A DNA stretch of 64,000 bases from Phoronis australis (lineage: Eukaryota > Phoronida > Phoronidae), in assembly GCA_002633005.1 (NCBI GenBank), contig NMRA01000083.1:773161-837160 (forward strand), written 5' to 3'. Shown piece by piece: positions 57,283-64,000 of the stretch; the first letter of the stretch is position 1, and every line of letters begins with the position of its first letter. Under the pieces are notes generated by a model, which made no database searches, was not told the DNA's origin, and worked only from the letters and a program-made list of their open reading frames with translations. A program made the translations under genes and the position numbers.

Positions 57283-60200
57283 CTAGAAAAAGCAAAGAAC
57301 AGTTTCACAGATGTTTGTGGATGAAACACATACGTACTGATAGAGACATACCATTTTGTATGTTTGGGCCAGTGACATCACATACCATGACTATACCAGT
57401 ACACAGGCACTACTTGATAATACATGGCCAAAATATCAGCCAGTGTCTCAGAAATGATGTCACTGAACCTACTGCAGTGGAATAATATATGAGTAACTAC
57501 ATTTTACAGATTAAGATTTTGCATGAATCAAACATATCCAGTGGATAAATTTTTGAAGTTTTATGCAACCCAGTCTGGATGTACATTGTGTCAGAGTACT
57601 TGTATTCTGTTTATGACATCACACCAACAGATGGCACACTTAGTCACACATGAATGTTCTGAAGTGGCTTTTCAACCATCCTTGGAGAATATTCTGAACT
57701 TTCGACAATACAAGGCAACATTAGTTTCATGATTTTTAAAACTGATATATCCTAAAAGGTCCAACCGTGTGCAAGACTTTCATAACAAAACATCCCAAAC
57801 CTGCCTGTATGAACACAACTTACCTCTCTCTATGCACACAACCTGCCTCTATGAACACAACATGCCTGAACACAACCTGCCTCTATGAACACAACCTGAC
57901 TGTACGAACACAAATACTGTTATGTGCACAACCATGAAGGGACCTGAAATTGTTGACTTGAGCTTATCAGTATCCTGGATTTTTGAAAGAGCATGCGCCA
58001 TAGGAGCTCTTTTGGAACCTTTCATTACAACAAAGTGACTTGGTGTCCAAGAAGAACCACCGAGTGGGTCTTTCAGAAACAAAATGGCGGGGCTCTTCCG
58101 GAAACACATTCGGCCCTCATTTGGCCATGGGCTTTTAAGGTATGATTCACAAGGAAGGTTTCACTTTGTCGTCTGCTTGCGGCAAAACAACATATTATGA
58201 CATTTTAGTGGACAAATTGAACTTGAAATATATTATTGTAAAAAATGAGAAAATATTGCCACCTTTTTCCACATATATCAGACATGCAAAACGACCCTGA
58301 AAGAGACCTCATAGGGACTTTTCGGTTCTTGTTTCCGAAAGAATCCGCTTGGAGGTTTTATCTTGGTGGGTGCTCTTTCGGAAATTATGACATCATTTGT
58401 CCGTGTTTACTTCAAGTTTACGATCACTCACCACTATTACTGTGTATCCCATCAACTCGAGGTGTCTGATCTTGAGCTGTTCATGTCCGTTGATGTGTTT
58501 ACTGTTATAACAGTACTGAGACTCGGACAGACCAAGCAGAGCCAACCTGCAAAGGTTCGAGTTAACATGGGTTTACTGCAGGGTCAGCAAGGTGTAAAAG
58601 TGCTTCCCAGGGCCTGCCCTAAACCAATCATGTATTTGGATATTGTTCGAATATGATGAGACATGAGACGCACAACACTACATTGATGTGTCTACTGTTG
58701 TACAGTAGTGAGATCTGAGCCACACTAAATCTCTAACAGAACATCTGAAAGGACATAAAAATTTACTGCCAGTAGGGCTATAGCACTATCCAAATTATGG
58801 AGCTCACAGCTTCAGTTGGGTGCATGGTTTATATCAAGAAGTTTCATTTTGTATAGTTACAAAGACTCAGTTGTAAATCATTATAAGTGCAAGTCATATT
58901 TTTATAGTTTTTATCTTGTTGATAGTTTACAACTGAGATATATTTTTGTGTGTTAAATGATTATTGTAGCCCGACATAATGCTCATGACAGTTTCAATTA
59001 TGTTTTTGTGATTACCCAAATAAGTTACTGAAATGTAAAAACTACTTATATTGTAAGATATCTTGCTGTCATTGTCAGATATTTTTAAATGTGCCATTGA
59101 CAACATCGTTTTGCTTCTGATTTAAAGCAGTCTTACCTTCTCGCACCAGGGGGTAGCTCCTGTCCAATCACATCCATCAACACCAACGGTTTGTTGGACT
59201 GATCAAGGATACATTCAAAATCTGAAAGACGAGGTGTTAGCATGAATAACAAATAATGTTAAGTAGTGGATGAAAAACAATTAAGCGAGTTTTCTACAAA
59301 ACTGAGACATGACATTATCACGGATCCATTTCACAAAACTTGTGACCTCATCAACAGCATTACCCAACAACTGTAACGTGACATGTGACAGCATGATCCA
59401 CTTCACAAAACTTGTGACCTCATCAACAGCATTACCCAACAACTGTAACGTGACATGTGACAGCATGATTCTATTGTTGTTGTGAAGTTTATGTTTTCAA
59501 TTGATTTTGAGGCAACACAACAAAGCACATAACTCAACAACGACAACACCAACACAATGCAACATTTCTCTCAACATTCATTGTGACATGCTTTATGTCA
59601 TCATGCATAAACCTGCTCCACTTTAAGAATCTGCACGAGCATTGTCAAAGTTCATTTGTGTTACAAATCACACAGAAACCTTAGACGTAAACTGAAACTA
59701 CGTCCATACAGTACCCGTCAAAAATGGGACAAAATGATCAAGAATTCCCAGTAATGATGGCTGTGTGCAAGTAGAATTCATTGAAATAGCAGGCATTCCT
59801 GTCCACAGGGAATCAAAAAGAATATACAGCAAATTAAGCAAAGCAGAAATAGTACTAGGATTTTACCACAATATTGGGTTACAACCAGTCACTTTTTTCT
59901 TGAATGAATTAGCCACCCTCACAGGGAAACTATATACTGTTGGAATGCTTTCGGTCAGCACAGTATAATAATCATAGTGTTCTTTCAGACAGACGGTTGG
60001 CTGACCAACTTACCATTAAAGTAATAGTAAGGTGTATAGCTGCCAGCCTTATAGAAGGACATGTCTCCAAGAATCTCAAACAATGCATTGTCTAGTTGTT
60101 GATGGAACAGAGACCGACTGTGCTTGTGACCTGAAACGCATGCAGAAAGGTCACAGAAAAGAATCACCGAGATTGACAGTTTGCACAACTGAAAAGCAGA

Positions 60201-63200
60201 ATGAGTTTAGACAAAAAGCAATGATAAAAAGACTCATTTTGAGTGAGAAAATGAGTCCCCCCGGTTAGCAGCAACAAAGCCAATTGTTTCACTGCAACAG
60301 GTTGAGCACTGCCACACTACTTTGATTGATATAAGGTGAACTTTTGCTTTTCAAAAAAAAAAATGCAATAATGTTCAAATCTACCACAGACAAGAACTAA
60401 ATATGGTTTTGGCTTTATTTCGCCCAAATCAGTACAGGAGAGGGGTTAAGACACTTGAAAAAAATTGTGGGTGATTGCATTCCGAAGAAGTAAAAAATAA
60501 CTGTGTTGTTCTTATTTTTTGATATTATTAAATTCAGTGCAGTGGGTATTATCACCTGTTTCATGCAAAAATGCACACCAAATCAAAACAAATTTATTCT
60601 GCGCTATGATCCATTTCCCAACGTGTAACTGACTGACAGCTACCGATTGAGATCTGCAAAAGGAGCAACTTTTACCCACTAATAATTTATGACGCTGCTT
60701 GTACAACTTACTGACAACATTGTCCTTGCAGTACTGCTCATGAAACCACGGTATGTCCATCTCCGGACATTCTAAAATAACCTGCCGGTTCAACTTCATC
60801 AGTAAGGTCTCAACAGCGTGTCGGTTGTGAGGTACAGCTGGAAGGGTAACAGCGAATGCTACAGCACCCCGCACATTCACGGCATACATTCAGATACTAA
60901 CTTAAAGTCAACTTTAAATTTTTTCCAAGTCATAGACAAGTCTGACTTTAATTGGTATGCTGAACTTTGAGAGCGCTTTTTCCATAGACCCTATTCAGGC
61001 CGACAGGAGGCACATTCCAAAACGAGGCTCGCTACGATAGCTCTGTTAGCTTATCGGCATAGTTCTGTGTTTCAGACCGTTTTGTTCTGCGAACGCCGGG
61101 CTAGAAAAAATACGGACACGCAACTGTCTGCTTCACAATCTCTAAAGACGTTGAGATTCGGAAGCGTTGGGTCGTTGCCCCGACGAAGCAAAATATGTCC
61201 GTGTAAAATTTATAAATGTTTTCGAAAAGTTAGATCATTTTGTCACATGTCAGTCAGTTGTTAAGCATCATAGTAACGACTGGAGAATGGGCCATCCAGG
61301 CTGTGTTTTCATGACTACGGATTTAGGGGGGTGGCATGCCCCCCCTAAAATTGTATCAGATCCCATTTTTGAGTTCTGGTGCGAATTGCTGACTAGCACA
61401 CGTGCGCAACCAGGGCGGGTCTTGGGGGGGGGATGAAACAACGCATAGGCGCTGAATGAACCCCATTTACCGTTTTTTTTTAGTCAGCAGGTCCGCAAAC
61501 CCAAGAATTCAAGACCCGTGCATCCCCAGAGTTTAGGCTGGGCGCGCGCTTCTGCCAAAATGCTCTTTATTCCTGTGCCCTGCCCCCCTTGAGTGGAAAA
61601 CCTGGATCCGCCCCTGCTACGGGTTGAAACATTATAATTTCTCTTTCCAAAAAGGACTGGGCCCTCAATCCCTCAAATTTGGGGCCCAATATCGGACCTA
61701 TTCCCCTCTCAAACATATTAAAACATCACGCGAAATTCCCCCCACGAGGCATAAAAATTTCCCTAGTGAAAAAACTCTCTGAGTTCACATCACCTGTAAC
61801 CACACATGTGACAATTTTTAAGAGCACAAAAGGCTACTTTAAATTGAGGCAGAGCCTATGAGAGCTTGGAACAGGACGGGGGTGCTATTGATGGTGATCG
61901 GGAGGTAGATTGTTCCCGCCCTCACTCGGCGAAAAAATCGCCTCTCAGTAGGCACTGGCACTCGGACGTTCCCCTCAGATGAAAGAGGCTTCTGTAGAAA
62001 CATGATAACTATGATTGCATTGTCCAGTTAACTGAAATTGAGTTCTAAAACGATGTTATATTTTGGACGAACGAATTAGGTGTTTTAATTTTAAAATTCA
62101 ACTTGGTCTAGATTGATATTTGAAATCTAACACATGAAATAGACGTAAGAATTATTACAACCAAGAAAGCATTGATGGTCAAATAATTTTTATTTTCAAT
62201 TACGAGCCTGGTTTTTTATTTTAATAAAAATATATTTAATAACATCAATTATTCTTTCAGACCAATGACAAATCAACTGTTAGTCCCAGTGAAAGCATAG
62301 GATCAGTCTATGCTTGATGTTAATATTCTTGATCAACAAATTAAACCAGATGTGACTAATTGCACATGACAGACACCACTGTCGAATATGTCATCAACTC
62401 GTCAACAATACAAGCAGATGACCTGGTCCGCGTAGAAAGTATTTTGATCAACAATTTACAAGAAAAAACGTAACCCTGCATTCAGCATAATACCTAATCC
62501 GTAACACTACGATCGCCGCAATTTGGTCATATTTACTATTCATGTTTCGAACCTAGTTTTCCGAAAAAATTTAAACCCTTTCGTCAGACAACTCTTCGGC
62601 GCCTTAACTTGTTCTCTAATGTAATTTTCTACGTCTCTGTGGTTAATTGTCGACACATCATTAAAATTTAATATCCAGGTTGGACTCGAAAGACGGGCTA
62701 TTTAACTCACGCAATGTCTACTTTCGCTTTGTTTATCGCAGTGAGCCTCGCTTTGGATCTTAATGGCCGCCGCGTGAATAGAGTCTATGAAAGCAATTCA
62801 ATTAGATACCAACAAATTCAAACCATTTGAGTTATAAGTTTTATTTCCCCGAATTTACAAAGATAAATTTAAATTTAGAGAAGAGTTCAATGTAGCAATC
62901 GGTAGGGATGAAGAGTGTCAGTATGAGGGAAGAATCAGGTTACCTTGTATGTAGGAGTCAATCTGTTCTAGGTACTCTATCCTGAAGATTTCCTGCAGTA
63001 AATCTCGTGGGTAGATCTGAAGATGGCAGAGGGCATGAGCAAATACCACAGCGACCTTGGCGTCCAATTTACTGGCATGTCTATTGTACACCTGGAATGT
63101 GAGTCAACATTGCACTAACTAGATCAATTAGCAACAAAAACTGCCACCTTTGAGGATGAGAATCTCTCCGTTGGTCTTCTGAAATTTGCAAGCTAAGGAG

Positions 63201-64000
63201 TAGAATGACACTGGTTTTACTTAGTTAAGTTTCATCAGTTAAAAATATATTTTGTCCTGCTGAACTGAAGCTATAAAAACAAAAATTGAATTATTAAGAC
63301 TTTTTATTGGTTTCATATTGATAGAGGATTCCACTTCAGTTACCACCAGCAACTCAAGAAAAAAACGCTTCAAAATTCAATGGCGATGACCAACCCTAAA
63401 ATTGCGAATTCAAAAATGGGCGAAATGAAGCTTTAATTTCATTGGTTAAAGCTCTCCACATATATACTAGTAGTTACCAGTTGATTGACTTAATCTAAGT
63501 GAAGTCAGGCCGATGATTATGTGACTGTTTATAATAAATATTTGAAAAAGATCTAGGAAGTTCTAGCACATCAATGAATAAATATGTTACCACTCTAGAA
63601 GCCAGGTACATATTGAATTGCTGAAAAGTCCCCAAGCATTGTACACAACAAATGCTAGCCATTAAGTCATCAAGTTACTTTGTGAGGCACTTCATCACAA
63701 GTGGAGGATGGATCACACATTAAGCTGGACGTTCTGCTTGAGTGACCTTGGGCACATTTGGTCCAAATTAATAATTTTGTAATTAAAATTGAATCGATCT
63801 TCAGTCTATCACCACACTCCCTGCACTGGTAATTGACGACCTGTGCTCACCCACTCACCGACGGGAACGTCGACAGCTTAAGCTTAAGATAGATTGTGTT
63901 TTTCACTTAAAATTAACATTGCAATGTGACTCATTGCATATATCAATTCTGTATACATACTGTAATGATTACACAAAACACCAACTTACGTGTAAACAAG
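57193..64000 (-). CDS. FASTKD: FASTKD-family protein, C-terminal half (partial, at least six exons)
   Basis: Coding exons in order are 62944-63091, 60712-60837, 60014-60130, 59137-59221, 58432-58546 and 57193-57282. They join in phase to 681 nt, 226 residues plus stop; the 5' part is beyond the right edge. FAST kinase-domain proteins are mitochondrial RNA-binding proteins that control processing and stability of mitochondrial transcripts. The evidence is a FAST_1-like stretch (VVFAHALCHLQIYPRDLLQ), the LNRQVILECPE..IPWF.E.YC segment, TPYYYF followed by DFECILD, and a C-terminal RAP domain (YCYNSK..NGHEQLKIRHLELMGY, then IPHFKW and YLRNKLF). I cannot say which FASTKD member it is. None of these exons is long enough to stand out as an open frame. 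Confidence 0.9.
57783..57920 (+). repeat. Short tandem repeat of about 20 bp
   Basis: CTGCCTCTATGAACACAAC and variants are repeated about six times with small changes. It lies in the last intron of the FASTKD gene. Confidence 0.75.
58432..58546 (-). CDS. FASTKD: FASTKD exon: core of RAP domain
   Basis: It runs from a CCTTTGCAG acceptor to a GTGAGT donor, 115 nt, phase 2 to 0. It encodes LALLGLSESQYCYNSK and then QLKIRHLELMGYTVIV, the most typical RAP sequence. Confidence 0.92.
58547..59136 (-). other. FASTKD intron
   Basis: No feature found. Confidence 0.4.
59137..59221 (-). CDS. FASTKD: FASTKD exon: DFEC segment
   Basis: 85 nt between a GTCTTTCAG acceptor and a GTAAGA donor. It completes an Asp codon, then reads FECILDQSNKPL...ELPPGAR, the segment joining the FAST and RAP parts in this family. 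Confidence 0.9.
59325..59474. repeat. 72-bp tandem duplication
   Basis: Two copies with identical cores, 59331-59402 and 59403-59474. The minus strand is open through both (24 residues repeated), but no splice sites fit, and the flanking exons join in phase without it, so it is taken as intron. Confidence 0.9.
60014..60130 (-). CDS. FASTKD: FASTKD exon: FAST_2-like segment
   Basis: 117 nt, phase 1 to 1, between TGCGTTTCAG and GTAAGT. It reads HKHSRSLFHQQLDNALFEIL and ends TPYYYFN. Confidence 0.88.
60712..60837 (-). CDS. FASTKD: FASTKD exon: LNR..LECPE segment
   Basis: 126 nt, phase 1 to 1, from a strong CCCTTCCAG acceptor to GTAAGT. It reads VPHNRHAVETLLMKLNRQ, then the LECPEMDIPWFHEQYC block conserved in FASTKD proteins. 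An open frame continues up to 60889, but it has a TGA just before its ATG and the acceptor lies inside it, so the exon is taken to start at 60837. Confidence 0.88.
60838..62943 (-). other. FASTKD intron (2.1 kb)
   Basis: It contains the G-rich MITE copy at 61309-61621. I see no further exon. Confidence 0.5.
61309..61621. repeat. G-rich MITE copy with longer centre
   Basis: It begins TACGGATTTAGGGGGG and ends CTGGATCCGCCCCTGCTAC, with CCCCCCTAAAATT near the start as at 23398-23563. The centre is about 150 bp longer. Confidence 0.65.
62944..63091 (-). CDS. FASTKD: FASTKD exon: FAST_1-like segment
   Basis: 148 nt, phase 0 to 1, between ACATTCCAG and GTAACC. It reads VYNRHASKLDAKVAVVFAHAL, then IYPRDLLQEIFRIEYLEQ, typical of the helical FAST_1 repeats. 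Confidence 0.88.
63990..64000 (-). CDS. FASTKD: Possible end of the next upstream FASTKD exon
   Basis: A strong minus-strand donor (CAC then GTAAGT) lies at 63989. Eleven bases of exon would remain in the window. The next exon needs phase 0, which this allows but does not prove. Confidence 0.35.

Noticed and set aside
60838-60889. Extension of the FASTKD exon to the ATG at 60889
   Set aside because: A TGA lies directly before that ATG in frame, a strong acceptor (CCCTTCCAG) lies inside, and the neighbouring exon phases fit a start at 60837.
63845-63900. Possible FASTKD exon ending at a GTGAGT-type minus-strand donor near 63858
   Set aside because: No acceptor or family-like sequence could be found before it, so it is not supported.

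Overview
The window is nuclear DNA of a multicellular animal. Its genes are split into exons with GT-AG introns, coding density is low, and there are many inverted-repeat elements, SINE-like pieces and minisatellites. The gene content (a NETO-type receptor auxiliary protein, two beta-tubulins, a FASTKD-family protein) together with a tyrosine-recombinase retrotransposon and many fold-back elements suggests a marine invertebrate. A non-vertebrate deuterostome such as a lancelet or hemichordate is my guess, but the sequence does not prove it. Most long open frames here are chance readings of intron or intergenic DNA. The genes below were built by joining exons at splice sites and checking that codon phase is kept across each intron.

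Layout. 1-1923: 3' end of a DIRS/Ngaro-type retrotransposon, with the C-terminal part of a tyrosine recombinase followed by a B1-A2-B2 split direct repeat. 3348-31821 (+): a seven-exon NETO-like gene (signal peptide, CUB, divergent CUB, LDLa, one membrane helix, long cytoplasmic tail; 669 codons). Its 15.7-kb first intron holds repeats and a decayed copy of a Cys-rich open frame whose intact copy sits directly before exon 2. 31822-37308: intergenic DNA with fold-back elements. 37309-43761 (-) and 44916-51033 (+): two complete four-exon beta-tubulin genes, arranged head to head with 1154 bp between start codons and with identical exon lengths except the last. 51034-57192: repeat-rich intergenic DNA, including a degenerate array of about 147-bp units. 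57193-64000 (-): the C-terminal half of a FASTKD-family gene (FAST domains and RAP domain) that runs off the right edge.

The genes are not a functional cluster. The tubulins make cytoskeletal or axonemal microtubule subunits. The NETO-like protein should be a cell-surface auxiliary subunit, in known animals of kainate-type glutamate receptors. The FASTKD protein should act on RNA in mitochondria. The only obvious shared regulation is the possible bidirectional promoter between the tubulins. The points most worth a second look are the paired loss of cysteines in the second CUB domain, the duplicated Cys-rich frame before the first CUB exon, inverted repeats flanking NETO exon 4, and the Cys/Ser split at tubulin residue 239.
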